From Crotalaria pallida (taxonomy: Eukaryota; Streptophyta; Magnoliopsida; Fabales; Fabaceae): a stretch of DNA of 64,000 nt. The stretch lies in contig CM075655.1 of assembly GCA_037953625.1 (NCBI GenBank), positions 125,185,001 through 125,249,000 on the forward strand, written 5' to 3'. Shown one piece after another: positions 36,039 through 47,450 of the stretch. How positions within the stretch are numbered: the stretch's first letter is position 1; every line of letters begins with the position of its first letter. The notes under the pieces are model-generated. The model did not search any database. It saw only the letters and a program-made list of their open reading frames with translations, and had not been told where the DNA came from. A program made the position numbers and the translations under genes.

Positions 36039-37272
36039 TTGATGAAATAAATCTCATCATTGGTACAAAACAAATTTAAAGGCATAGGATAGGTGAGGGT
36101 TTGGATGATGATCTGAGCTTCCAGCAACTGCGCAGTCTTGAAGAGGATATGGTTTCTTCTATTGCCAAAATACGCGAAAGAAAGGTACAATAATCTTACT
36201 TAACCCATGGTTTCTTAAAGTTGATACTTTTCTTGCATATGCATCTGTTAAATAGTGGGATCTCAAAGGAGTGGTTGTGATAGCTGATTGCCTGATTCTT
36301 ATTTTAACTCTGCAATTACATATTTCTCCAAAGTCTATTATCCTTTATAACCATAGGCTAGGCTTAAATTTGGTCTTCAAGTAACTTTAAATGAAGTTTA
36401 ATTTACAAAATATTCCCCTTCCCTATCTTTTCTCTAGCAATATATATGTTTTTAATTTTTGATTCCCTTCTCTTTTAATTTCCTCTTTCTTCTTTTCAAG
36501 ACAAAGGAACTAAATAGGGTGAAGTAGTGAGGGATTCTTAATTATAATATCTTTCTAACTAAATTTGTAGATATTTGCTGCTTTAGCTGCTTGGTCTCTT
36601 ACATTACTGTAACTCGTTGTCGTTTAGGCTATAAGCTAATATGCTGTGTTTCTCATGCATTCTTTCTCACAGTTCCATGTGATCAAAACTCGGACTGATA
36701 CCTGCAGGAAAAAGGTCAGCGATTATTATATATATAATACAGTAAATCACTTAAATAATTAAATCCAATTGAATAACTATTGCTTGTTCTTAATTAGCTA
36801 GCTATAATTCAGTTTGTTTTATGGCTCTAGTAATTGATGTGAACAACCATTACTCCTTTACAACAATATAATGAGAAATGAAATACAGGTTAGAAGCTTG
36901 GAGCAGATGAATGGAAATCTCCTGCTTGAACTTGTAAGAACTTTTCTTCTCAAATTAGCATCGATCCAAGAAAAATATATGAAAGTTGCATATTATATTA
37001 TTCTTTAGATTTTAAATCAATAAATAGAAAAGGAGTTAGGGAATGATTTTGTTGTTTCATCTTTTGTGTATGTCTGTGGTAATATTAAGAAGGAAAAATG
37101 TGTGATCCATCCACAATTTCTTTTGCACGATGAAGGAGACCAGGAATCAGCAGTTGCACTGGCCAATGGTGCCTCCAACCTCTATGCATTCTGTCAGCAC
37201 CATTCTCATCTGAATCTTCATCACCATGGAGATGATCTTGGGTTTAAAAATGATGATCTGCGCCTTGCTTGA
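35370..37272 (+). CDS. TM6: MADS-box transcription factor, paleoAP3/TM6 lineage
   Basis: Class B floral homeotic factor expected to act in petal and stamen identity as a heterodimer with PI/GLO proteins, binding CArG boxes in the nucleus. Seven exons: 35370-35557, 35661-35730, 35840-35901, 36082-36184, 36673-36714, 36889-36933 and 37093-37272, about 229 residues. The MADS domain is residues 1-60 (MGRGKIEIKLIENPTNRQVT through KMHEYISP). The I and K regions follow (DQYQKTLGDIDLWRSHYE, a leucine-heptad K box). The C-terminus has a PI-motif-like stretch (NLYAFCQHHSHLNLH) and ends DDLRLA, the paleoAP3 motif, not the euAP3 motif. The last acceptor is AAGAAG, so exon 7 may start at 37090 and add one Lys. 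The GTG upstream at 35355 is not a start. Legumes keep both TM6 and euAP3 genes; Arabidopsis lost TM6. Confidence 0.93.
35983..36037. repeat. (TG)n(TA)n(TG)n microsatellite in TM6 intron 3
   Basis: Compound dinucleotide repeat filling about a third of the 180-bp intron, 45 bp before the exon 4 acceptor. Likely highly polymorphic. Confidence 0.9.
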
Positions 37273-37897
37273 GTGCCAGCTATACCAAGGTTATGTTTGT
37301 TATATTTGCTTGAACTACTAGACCTTGTAAATTAATCAGCTAGTGCTTGTTATTTAAGCTATACTGTACTATGCTGTTGGACCTATTATTTAACCCAAGG
37401 TTGGTTCCAACACTCTACCTAGCTAGCTCATAGTGCTGGGCATGAATGTGGACTGAAAAACAGAATCAATGGCTCTTGTTATTCTGTCTATTATTTGTTC
37501 TTATATGTTTAGTTTATGATGGGTGAGCGTGTTGATTGGTCCTTAATTAGGTATTAAGATCATAAAGCATGCATACGCCTTTTGTAACTAACTTGGACCT
37601 AAATGGTACTAAACGGCTTTTAAGACATTGTTTTAGTATTATCAGATTTATTTATACAGGTAGGTTCTCACAAGCACAAAAGAAAGGTTTTAAATAGGAG
37701 ACAAAGGATTTATTTAGTTGTCCCATTGTGACACTTTATTGGATAAGGGATTTAATACTTCGTCCTTCTGATAGGAAGGAATATGTACTTAATATTGGGG
37801 GAAAAAATGGACTAACTATCAACTATCAAGCCAACGAAGTATGAAAATCACATATTTACTAACTGAAAATTTTTCACTTATGTTTGGATTGTGGAAA

Positions 37898-38972
37898 ATC
37901 TCTTTGCAAAACAGTTAGAACCCCCCTTTCCCTCCATAACAACTTCTTCATCCTCAATTCCTTAGTGTGTTACTAGGGGACGACACCTCATCACTCCACC
38001 ACTACCATGCACGCTAATGAATTCAGTTACTAACTCATTTTGTTTCTCTTTTCTCACTTCACCACTCATTCATATCTCTTATAACTTACTCGCCCTTTTT
38101 ATCTTTCTTCCTAAATTACTCACCCCCTTTTTCTCTTTCTTCTTTTTCTTTACTTTACTTGAACAACAAAAATCTACTGGACCAAGAAGATATTGTGCAT
38201 GGTGATGATCATGGTTATCAAATTCGAGAGTTTCAATAAACACGTGGAATTTAGGTAAACTAGACTCGTAAATACATAAGTGTTTGCAAGTCTCAAAAAT
38301 GTAGGACATTAACATACTTAAAGTCTTATTCATAAATACTTTTAAACTTTCAAATATTATAATAAAGCAAATAAAAATACAAAGTATAATCATAACTCAA
38401 TATTTACTTCAACTGTTATATGATTTTTAATCGATCATTTATTTTATTTTACAATTGCGTACATGCAACAATACAAAATAAATCTATTATATATTCTAAG
38501 ATACATGTGTTTCAACCTAAATATCAAACAATAATGAGAAGAAAAAAAATTTGAGACCAAATTAATATACTAAACTCGACAGTCGTCTCGATAGTTTATT
38601 AAATTTATTAGTTTATTTGAACTCGGAAGTTTTTATCCAAAAAAAAAGTTTACATAAATGTTAACTCGTTTTTGTGACCTAAAAATATAAATTTGTAAGA
38701 GTTTAAGAGTTAATTAGAGAATTTAACATTCATGGTCATGACTACTATCACTAACGAGCATGGTCATGACTAAAGTCATTACTCACTACCAAAAGATTCA
38801 AGCATGGTAATGATTGTACCCACTACCATGCATGATCACTTATCACTACCATGGATTTGGGTATGGCGTGAAGAAATGTAAGTGCCATGTAACATATGAA
38901 TGAGTTGTTATGGAGGGAGATAGGTTGTTACTGTGTTGTGAGGAAGGGTGGGTTATGATTTGCAAAGAGGAT
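37898..38972. mobile_element. Possible non-autonomous DNA transposon
   Basis: ATCTCTTTGCAAAAC at the left mirrors GATTTGCAAAGAGGAT at the right. Inside each, blocks such as CCCTCCATAACAAC and its complement continue the inverted similarity in patches. No target duplication was found, so boundaries and class are uncertain. Confidence 0.35.
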
Positions 38973-39129
38973 GAATGATTGAGTAGTGAGAAGTAAGGAG
39001 GAGAGAGTCATTTGCTATGATGGGCCTGTAGAGAGTCTAGGCTGTATATGCTAGAAAAAAGCCCAATCAACCCAAAACTACCTAAAAACTTGGCCCAATA
39101 AGTACCAACCTCCCAAATTAGAGATTAGA

Positions 39130-39195
39130 TCACAAGTAAAAACCTGCTCGTGCGATCACCAAAAAAAAAAAAAAAAAAAAAACCCTGCTCGTGTC
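39130..39195 (+). repeat. Poly-A run between short direct repeats
   Basis: AAAACCTGCTCGTG at about 39138 and AAAACCCTGCTCGTG at about 39180 flank only about eight bases plus a run of some 22 A. This looks like a target duplication around an almost fully 5'-truncated retrotransposed piece. Confidence 0.45.
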
Positions 39196-41101
39196 AAAAG
39201 TTGGGAATCTCCAATCTCCAACTTTTACAAGAGAGCCAATCTACCTAGCAATCACATTAACCGGTTCAGAATTGTACTCCTACGAAATGCTGTTTTCTGC
39301 CATGAGCCCTTGAAGACTTATAACACACCTGGAGCCTGTGATTAGAGATATTCGTTAACGTTTTTAAGTACACCAGGGTGGCGTGAACGTAACAGGCATG
39401 GGATGTAAAATATAATTATGTGACTGTATTTTTTTTTCCCTAGTCCTAAACCTCCGGTGTTTAGCTAGGGTGCGGCTTCACTCCACCACAACCATGCACC
39501 ATTAAATATGATTGATAATAAAGACTAGCATGCCTCAAACTAATAAATCAACATCAAAATTTAGTTCAAATCTGAGGAGCTTACTTTAGACTACTAATTT
39601 TCGTTTAAGGGATAATCTTTCTTAATAGCAATTTTTTTTTTTTCAAACTTAAAACTCGAACGAAAGCACTTAAAATGGGTTAAACTCTTTTTCACTCCAA
39701 CCCGTGGAAGTTGTTATATAATTGGATAATCGGATAACTGAGACAAATAGAGCAAGATTTAATAATTAAAGCGCATAATAAATATTTTACTTTTGTTAAT
39801 GATAAGTTTGAGATTCAAGTGGAAACCAGTAGTTACAAATAATATTGGTTTCTTAATTGATGTTTATCTAGAAATAATGAGATAACGACTTGAGCCAATT
39901 GTAAGGCTTTCCGATCAAAAACTTACACATTAAAAAAATTTAATAGATAAATATTCAAAACCAACATACAAATAACTTAATAATTTGCTTACTTCTCATT
40001 TTCTTATTATATAAACTTATTTATAAATTAATTTATAAATCATGTCATTTTTTTATAATAAAAACTTATTTATAAATTAATTTATAAGCTTGTAGTATAT
40101 CATTACTTAAGATCAAATGCAAACACCACACTTTTTTCTTACCTATCAAACGTTTGGTAAGTCGGTTGGAGCACCAATAGAAAATATTCTGGTAGGGGAT
40201 AAGCTGCCCCCTTGATTGACTTTGCTAAATTTTAAAGTTAATTCGTTAACTATAATAGAAATGCCTAAACACATTCACTAGCTTTAATATTGGGACCCGA
40301 TGCTCCAAACCACTTTGCAACCACTGCCATCTCATAAGATGCCACATTGCCTGGCATTTGATTCTGTAATAATCTCCACCAACCTTAATAGTAGTTTCTT
40401 CTACCTTACGATTACCTCAGCTGCTGAAGTCCCAACTTCGGAGATAATAATAGAACTATACCTATTAATACTATATTCTTATTCAGTACTTCTTCGGGAT
40501 TTTCCATTTATACCCATTTTTTAAGTACTAGTATAAGATTCCCAAGGGCAATTTATGAATGTTGGTTAAGAAGTAGCAGGAATCAGCATCCCCAACGGTT
40601 ATCAACAAAAGAAAAATAATTAAAATGACAACTCATCGAAATACAGGCGTCAGTGGATAAAGCTATAAGAAGCCATGTGTCGTTACAAGGACCCAACATA
40701 GTGTACTACACAAACTTGCAAACAAAGGGTGGGAGACCTTTCTTATTTCTGCAACTTAAGGGAAGAGAAAAAGAAATCTGAAAATCAAAAAGATTGTTGC
40801 ATTGGATAAGCGATCTATGTGCCCGTGAACCCACTCACACTTGCTCATCTAAAAAGATCTCTGACTCACATTGAGTGCTACACTTCATAAAGTTGCCCTT
40901 TTTTCTCTGCCATCCCCCATCTTTCACTTTGTACACTTTCTTTAACCCATCACCATCAAAATCCTCATTCACATTTGACATCCAACGGTCCTGATTAATT
41001 CGTACTTCCTGTATCTGTGCAACTGCACTCATATTCATTCATTCATAAGCACACGCCCTTTCATTAATCTCCAGTGAAAATAGTGAAAATCTATCACAAA
41101 A

Positions 41102-42367
41102 ATGGGGTCTTGGAATATCTTGTTCTCTGTTTTTGCTGTCATAGTAGCTTCGGGTGCATTATTTGGAGTAGAATCAAAAACATATTGGGGAGATATTGAA
41201 GCAATGAAGGATCTGAAGAATGCAATTGAACCCGGTTCAGTGAATCCAGGTTCGTGTTTGAGTTCGTGGGACTTCACTTTCGACCCATGCGACAACCTCT
41301 TCAGCGACAAATTCACGTGCGGGTTCAGGTGTGACATTGTCGTGTCAGGATCAAACCGAGTCACTGAACTCAGTCTTGACTCAGCGGGTTACACCGGCTC
41401 ACTCTCTTCCTCTTTGAAAAACCTTCCTTATCTCCAAACCCTTGATGTCTCAAACAACTACTTCTCAGGCCAAATTCCAGAGTCACTCTCAAACTTAACT
41501 CGTCTGAGTCGACTCGGTCTATCAATGAACTCGTTCTCTGGCGAAATACCCACTTCCATTGGAACCCTCTCCAACCTCCAAGAGCTATACCTCGATAACA
41601 ACAACCTCGGAGGAGCAATACCCACAAGCTTCAATGGCCTTGTTAGCTTGAAAAGACTCGAACTTCAACACAACAAGCTCAATGGGTACCTTCCAGATTT
41701 GAGTTCTCTCACTAACCTCTATTACCTTGACCTCGGCGACAACGCCATCACCGGAGCATTACCGGCGACGCTGCCGGTTTCTTTAGTCCAGATTTCAATG
41801 AGAAACAACAACTTAACCGGAACCTTAACATCTGAGAGCTTCAAGAACTTGATGTACCTTCAGGTAGTGGATTTAAGTTCAAACCAAATCACTGGCTCTG
41901 TTCCTTTCGTTCTCTTTGAGCTTCCTTCGCTTCAGCAACTCACACTTTCCTTCAATCAATTCTCATCAATCGAAGTTCCTTCATACGGTTACCAAAGCGG
42001 GCTTATAGCGGTTGATCTGAGCAATAACCAGCTTCAAGGGCTTCTTCCATCGTTCATGGCTTTTATGCCAAAGCTTTCATCTTTGACATTAGAGAACAAC
42101 GAGTTCAGTGGTTTGATACCGACCCAGTTTGCATTGAAAACTGTTTTTCCAGAAATTGGTGTGTCTCCATTCTCTAGGCTTTTGTTAGGGGGAAATTACC
42201 TTCTTGGAGGGGTACCAAGACCTTTGTTAGGGCTTAAACCTGATTCTGCTAATGTGAGCTTAGGTGATAACTGCTTGTATAGATGCCCTCTTAGATTCTT
42301 TTTCTGCCAAGGTGGACAACAAAAATCATGGGAAGAATGTAAGAGCTTTAGCCCTGTCATCCCCTAG
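41102..42367 (+). CDS. Secreted leucine-rich-repeat protein, no kinase
   Basis: Single-exon gene, 421 residues. Residues 1-25 form a hydrophobic signal peptide (FAVIVASGALFG). An LRRNT-like cap follows with paired cysteines (CLSSWDFTFDPCDNLF, then TCGFRCD). About nine to ten plant-type LRRs of the LxxLxLxxNxLxGxIPxx pattern span residues 85-345 (for example LQTLDVSNNYFSGQIPESLS). A C-terminal cysteine cap (CLYRCPLRFFFCQ, then WEEC) ends the protein. There is no transmembrane helix after the LRRs and no kinase, so it is predicted to be extracellular, unlike LRR receptor kinases. The cap architecture resembles PGIP-like or RLP-ectodomain proteins, but the ligand cannot be inferred. An AATAAA follows the stop at about 42453. 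No intron is needed to explain the frame. Confidence 0.9.
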   Translation: MGSWNILFSVFAVIVASGALFGVESKTYWGDIEAMKDLKNAIEPGSVNPGSCLSSWDFTFDPCDNLFSDKFTCGFRCDIVVSGSNRVTELSLDSAGYTGSLSSSLKNLPYLQTLDVSNNYFSGQIPESLSNLTRLSRLGLSMNSFSGEIPTSIGTLSNLQELYLDNNNLGGAIPTSFNGLVSLKRLELQHNKLNGYLPDLSSLTNLYYLDLGDNAITGALPATLPVSLVQISMRNNNLTGTLTSESFKNLMYLQVVDLSSNQITGSVPFVLFELPSLQQLTLSFNQFSSIEVPSYGYQSGLIAVDLSNNQLQGLLPSFMAFMPKLSSLTLENNEFSGLIPTQFALKTVFPEIGVSPFSRLLLGGNYLLGGVPRPLLGLKPDSANVSLGDNCLYRCPLRFFFCQGGQQKSWEECKSFSPVIP

Positions 42368-42520
42368 ATGATGAATCATGATACTTCAATTTGATTTCAA
42401 CTGTAGTTGTTGTGTTCTTTGTTTGTATTTTTATTTTTTTATTTTTTTAGAAATAAAAAACTGCTAATTTTCACTGTTGATTAATGATGGGAATTCGTGA
42501 CTTAAAATACATAACTAATA

Positions 42521-42769
42521 CTCCCTATATCCTAATTATAAGGTTTTTTTATCTTTTTATGTTCATCAATGTTGTTGGATTCTATATTAAAATTGATATG
42601 TTATTCCGAAAATATCCTTCTACCAATTATTTATGATATGTAATTAAAAAAGAAAAAAATAAAATTACTGTCATAATCATTGAATGAATGTTATGAAATC
42701 TTAAAATAACATAAATATTACTGTAAAACAAAAACAAAAGCCTAAAAAAAAACAATGAAATGGTGGGAG
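42521..42769. mobile_element. Degenerate Stowaway MITE
   Basis: The left end CTCCCTATATCCTAATTATA follows TA. The right end retains only TGGTGGGAG. Confidence 0.55.
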
Positions 42770-43058
42770 TGTTTGTTATGAAGGTTGTTGTATATTTGTC
42801 TGTTGGTCAACGGTAAGATGATTGAGTGCTAGATTTTGAGTGACTACTTCTGACGTTGCAGGATGCAAGCATGTGACAATGGAGGATGGGGGAGACCACG
42901 TTGGGTGGGCCATTGAGCATTACCCATAACCTAAGATGAATAGGTCTCTGGAGCGCTGTCAGATGAATAATCAGCACTTGAATTGGACAAAATTGCTTGG
43001 TTAGTTGTCTAGACGTAGTTTGGAAATTAGTCCTCCATTTTTAGTCACTAAATCTCTT

Positions 43059-43210
43059 TTTTCGATGGCGTTATTTTAGAATATTTTTTGATATCCTCGA
43101 ATCGGAAAAATGCATTTACTCTCTTATTAAAAAAATTCATTTTAAAGTTCGAAAATGCATTTTCCGACTTGAGAGTATCGGAAAATATTCTGACAGCAAC
43201 CCGTCGAAAA
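43059..43210. repeat. 152-bp inverted repeat (hairpin MITE)
   Basis: The left arm TTTTCGATGGCGTTA through TCGGAAAAATGCATTT is mirrored by the right arm with about 75-80% match. The loop is about 25 bp. Size and shape resemble a small MITE or a pre-miRNA-like foldback. Confidence 0.7.
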
Positions 43211-43437
43211 AAAATTGGGGTTTGGGGACTAAAAAGGGGATACGATGACTAATTCCCATGTAGTTTTGTTCATGGGTCAATATAACCCAAATTTTAGGGC
43301 AGCTGCCAACTGCTCTCCATCTTGGGGCATTAGGATCCAGGCCCAATTTGCAGTTCGGTATGTCAAACCAGGTCATAGATTTATTTTTTTTATATCTGAG
43401 GTCATAGAATTTGTTGGTTGTTTTTAATGACAGAAAG

Positions 43438-43900
43438 GAGCTAAAACCCAAAAACCAAAACGAAATTACATTCCTCTAAAAAAATAGTGTCCGCTGCATT
43501 ACCTAACAGCGACAAACTAATTAAAGAAGGAACAATATCAAACATCCTCATGAGCATTTTCATAAAATGATCAAACTTTACCAAAACGTCAGCGATAGAT
43601 GAAGTTAGCTTCCCTGAACACATGCATCCAAATGCCCTTCGCATCTTGAGATATATGTGTTGAATTTCTTGAATGAGATTAGCACAAGCAAGAGTGCCAA
43701 CATAGCCAAACCAGAGAAAATGAATTGCAATCTTTAAATCAGACTCCACAATAATATTCCTAATCTCGCTTTCCAAGGCAATCCTGCTAAGATTATAAAG
43801 ATAGCCCAAAGCTCCACAAACATAATCGAACACGAACTAAGCTTAACTGAAGCATCAAAGTGATCTCTAGTGACTCCACCACATGTTGTCTCCCCTAAAC
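43438..43900 (-). pseudogene. RNase H-like domain pseudogene (RVT_3 type)
   Basis: Two overlapping minus-strand frames give the order of a plant RNase H-like domain: GGVTRDHFD, then VELWAIFIILA, then (after a frameshift near 43800) IIVESDLKIAIHFL, LIQEIQHIYL, SIADVLVKF and a C-terminal acidic tail. This is the domain found at the ends of plant LINEs and in solo copies. The frameshift and lack of a proper start argue for a dead copy. Confidence 0.65.
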
Positions 43901-44104
43901 TGATACAAAGAAACAATATGTGTTAAGTTTGATCCAGTTTTCCTACGAAGGCATCCAACCAATGTTATAAATTTTTAATTTTGGAGTTTGGAGTGTGCAG
44001 GCAACATGCCTTATTGCCTTTAGTGATGTAGAAAATTAAGGTGAGGTGATGGCAACTTCATATGTGCAAAGTAATACTATTCGTTTCACAATATACGGAG
44101 TATA

Positions 44105-44382
44105 TTCCCTCCGGCTCAAATTATAAGCAACAAAAAACATACTACTCTTGTTTAAAATATAAGCAAAACTAACTAACTTTATTAAATTTTGTTTCATTTT
44201 CAATGACACTTTCTTAAAACATCTCTAGAAAATTATAATCTTAATTAATTTTTGTTTCATTTACAATACTACTTTCCAAAAATACCTCTATTTTTTATAA
44301 ATTTGATAAAATTAAATACAATCAATTAATCTCTTAATAAGCGTAAATTGTTAGAATTGCTTATAATTCGAGCCGGATGGAA
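44105..44382. mobile_element. Stowaway MITE
   Basis: 278 bp, ends TTCCCTCCGGCTCAAATTAT and its inverse ATAATTCGAGCCGGATGGAA, flanked by TA on both sides. Confidence 0.85.
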
Positions 44383-44865
44383 TATCTTTTAAGGTTGTGA
44401 TACATGAATTAAAGAATATAATTATTATGTTAGTTTTATTAAATTTGTGTATTTTTTTCCTATTTTAACCTTTACAATCTCTCTATAATTAATATCTCAT
44501 CCATTATCTCGCTACAATAACTGAGTGTGAAATTGTAATAAAAGACACAATTAATGTTGCTTACACACAGGGAGATTTAGTTTAACCGAATGCTATATTT
44601 AAACTTCCATCACCACCGATGTCCCAACCCAAGTGATTTCTCACCAAATAAAGACATACCACGCGGCTGGGAAACTTAAACATTGCTTGGTACGGGAGAT
44701 ATATGTAGCTATAAAACCGTTATTATACCCAACTCCAGACCAAAGGTCCAAGGCTCACATTTTCTATACTTTATTAGTCAAGGGTAGGCTGGGTAGCTAG
44801 CCTAACGAATTGATGGCTTTTGTGAAGAATCTTTAAGGTTGCTTTTAGAATTAGGGTTTTATTAA

Positions 44866-45000
44866 CCTAGGGCTGAGGATAACAGCCTAAAAGTGGATGT
44901 ATTTCATTGGGAAATGTTGTATTGGTAGAATAAAAAGACATTGTATTTATTTTTTCAATGAAATACATCCACTTTTAAGCTCTTACCATCAGCCCTTAGG
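44866..45000. mobile_element. Hairpin MITE of the TTAGGGCTGAGGATAA family (copy 1)
   Basis: 135-bp inverted repeat. CCTAGGGCTGAGGATAACAG and AAGTGGATGTATTTCATTG on the left are mirrored on the right by CAATGAAATACATCCACTT and CAGCCCTTAGG. The stem is nearly continuous. Confidence 0.75.
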
Positions 45001-45139
45001 ATTGAGATTAAGAAAACCCTTAGAATTATAGACTGTTTGTTTCCGCGTTGGCGCCACCCAAACGCGCGTCCTGCAAGAAGCTCCCAGAGGGAAGCTTCCG
45101 CGTTTGCAGCGTGTAAACGCCAGCCCAAACACGCTCTTA

Positions 45140-45422
45140 CTCCATCCCTAAATATAAAGTTCCTAAATATAAAACCTCTTTGGAGATTTCACGTCCATTA
45201 AGAAAGTGGAATAATTTCGTTAATTGTATTGGAAATGTGAACTTTTGATATGTAATTTCAAAATTACCCCTATTAATATTATTGGAAATCTAAAAAGTGT
45301 TAAATAAATAAGTGTATCTGTGAAAAAAAGTAATTAATGTTCATTGAAAATTTGTATGGGGCTTTATAAATAGAGACAAAATAAAAGTGTCAAGAGGGTT
45401 TTATATTTAGGGACAGAGGGAG
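45140..45422. mobile_element. Stowaway MITE
   Basis: 283 bp, ends CTCCATCCCTAAATATAAAG and TTATATTTAGGGACAGAGGG, TA on both sides. Ends 18 bp before the next copy. Confidence 0.85.
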
Positions 45423-45440
45423 TAGCTAGTTTTTTTCATA

Positions 45441-45677
45441 TTCCCTACATCCTTAATTATAAGACTCTATACCAATTTTCAATGATCGTTAATTACTTTT
45501 TTCCATAAACACTCTTATTTATTTAACACTTTTTATATTCTCAATAATATTAATATGAGTAATTTTGAAAATACATTTCAAAAATTCACATTTCCAATAC
45601 AATTAACTAAATTAGTCCATTTTCTTAATGGACGTGAAAATCTCCCAAATGGGTCCTATATTTAGGGACGGAGGGAA
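45441..45677. mobile_element. Stowaway MITE
   Basis: 237 bp, ends TTCCCTACATCCTTAATTAT and ATATTTAGGGACGGAGGGAA, TA on both sides. Confidence 0.85.
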
Positions 45678-45792
45678 TAATATTTCATCTTTGATTGGAA
45701 GGTTGAAAATGTACAATTTATCTTCATGAAATCAATTCCTATGTTTTTATTACATCCTCCAAATCTTAAAAATCTCAAATATATAGATTTTT

Positions 45793-45926
45793 CTTAACCC
45801 AGGATAAGAGGCTAAATAAGGTTGTTTTCATTGAAAAACTAAATCTTAAATGTTTAAAAGATAATGAATTTAGATTTCCAAGACTTTCTAACCACTTTTG
45901 AAGCTCCTATCATCCCTTTTTCTTAA
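45793..45926. mobile_element. Hairpin MITE of the TTAGGGCTGAGGATAA family (copy 2)
   Basis: CTTAACCCAGGATAAGAGGC at the left and AGCTCCTATCATCCCTTTTT at the right form imperfect inverted repeats related to copy 1 and to the copy at 47451-47583. More decayed than the other two. Confidence 0.5.
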
Positions 45927-45986
45927 CATCAGACCAGTGGAAAAAAATACCAGCTGGTGGTCTATTCCAATTTGTGTTATGTACTA

Positions 45987-46248
45987 CTCCCTCCGGTCCT
46001 ATTTATAAGATCCTTTTGAGGTTTTTATTTTGGTCCTATTTATAAGACCCTTTTCAATTTTTAATAGCATTTGATTACTTTTTTTCACAAACACCCCTAT
46101 TAAGTCAACACTTTTTAGAGTTTCAATAATAAAATTTTGAAAAAGTATATCAAATTTTCACATTTCCAATGTCACTAACAAATTTATCAACTTTCCTTGG
46201 TGGAAATGAAAAACCCCAAAAGAATTTTATAAATAGGACCGGAAGGAG
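45987..46248. mobile_element. Stowaway MITE
   Basis: 262 bp, ends CTCCCTCCGGTCCTATTTAT and ATAAATAGGACCGGAAGGAG, TA on both sides. Confidence 0.88.
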
Positions 46249-46699
46249 TATTAATGAAATAAGCCTTTGTTGAATTGCGATATCTCAATGATGACCCATT
46301 TCTTCAAGGAAATAAGCCTTTAACTTGTTGATTTGCGATATCTCAATAAAGACCCGTTTCTTTAATATATTATGATAAAAAAAAAAAAACCTTTAAGAAA
46401 TAAGTTTACATAGGATAATTATAAGTTTAATGAATTAAGAGATAATGTTTTTTTATTCAAATTTACATTTTATTCTAGTAACGCAATTTCAAAAGAAAAT
46501 CCTTCAACCCCCTTCTTACATATAATTGAGAATCCTTTTGTTAAAACTATAATATTTCTCAGCATTTATCTTGCACGGAAAATTCCAAGCAAAACAAAAG
46601 TTCTAAAATCCCTTTATTTTCCTCCTCCTTCCTCTACTCCTTCTTGTTTTCATTTGCTGTTTCTCAGTAAGGAGAGGGAGATTTGTCCCTCTCATTCCT

Positions 46700-47032
46700 T
46701 TGAGAAAGTGTGTGAGTTTGTTCCCCCAGTTTATCTGGATTTTGTCTTACCTTTGTGCAAGTTGTTTTGTTTTGTGTGTTTCCAGTGGAGGGATGTCTTT
46801 GGATAGTTTCTACTTTCCAGATCTGATGGTCATCCTCTTTGCTCCAATAATTGGAAGGCTACTCGTTGAGACAGATCTCCCTTTGTCGACTGTTGATTTG
46901 ATTACCGTTCAACGGCTTTCTCGTTTTAGATCTGAGATTCCTTGTCGCCGAACTGAGCTTAATCCCAGTATTAATGAAATTGTTATCTTGAAATTAAAGG
47001 CTATTGAATCTCCTGTTAGAGTCCGGTTTTGA
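46700..47032 (+). other. Doubtful 110-codon reading frame, possibly retroelement 3' text
   Basis: Encodes a hydrophobic N-terminal stretch followed by a charged tail (RLSRFRSEIPCRRTELNPSI). I recognise no domain. The DNA after it has AATAAA at about 47173 followed within 20 bases by a run of A, which suggests a retroposed 3' end. It could be a LINE tail or a small expressed gene; neither is shown. Confidence 0.2.
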
Positions 47033-47450
47033 AAGTTGCTGATGATCCATGTCCACATGGAAGAGTTTGTTGTTATAGTGTATTTTGCTTTCCATTTAAC
47101 TATTATTAGTGTGAAATATCTTGTACTTGTAATTGTCATGTTTATCATTACTTGTACTGTTTATGGTATATGAATAAAATACACCTTTCTCTTAAAAAAA
47201 AATCCGTCTATTTTGAAGGGTTAGATTATAAGACATGTCACATGCAATGCCGTATTTAAATTTTCAAATAAAAAAACGAAATAAGCAAATAACATGTTGT
47301 CTTGTTTGCCATAAATTGTTAATTGATTACATTATGACAATTTATAAACCATCTCCTTACACAAATCTCCTAATCATGTAATTTGGTTTTGCAAATTCGA
47401 ATTAGTATAAATGCTTAAGTAGTAAAAATAGGAATTTCATAACTTTGGCT

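Larger units (their letters stand above)
37273..41101. other. Intergenic region between TM6 and the LRR gene
   Basis: No gene supported. A possible inverted-repeat element spans 37898-38972, a poly-A scar lies near 39130-39195, and the rest is AT-rich. The LRR promoter should lie in the last kilobase. Confidence 0.6.

Noticed and set aside
38079..38393. 104-residue minus-strand frame
   Set aside because: Low-complexity Lys-rich tail opposite a pyrimidine tract, inside a possible transposon; no recognisable domain.
41035..41627. Minus-strand frames of 85 and 109 residues
   Set aside because: Antisense shadows of the LRR gene.
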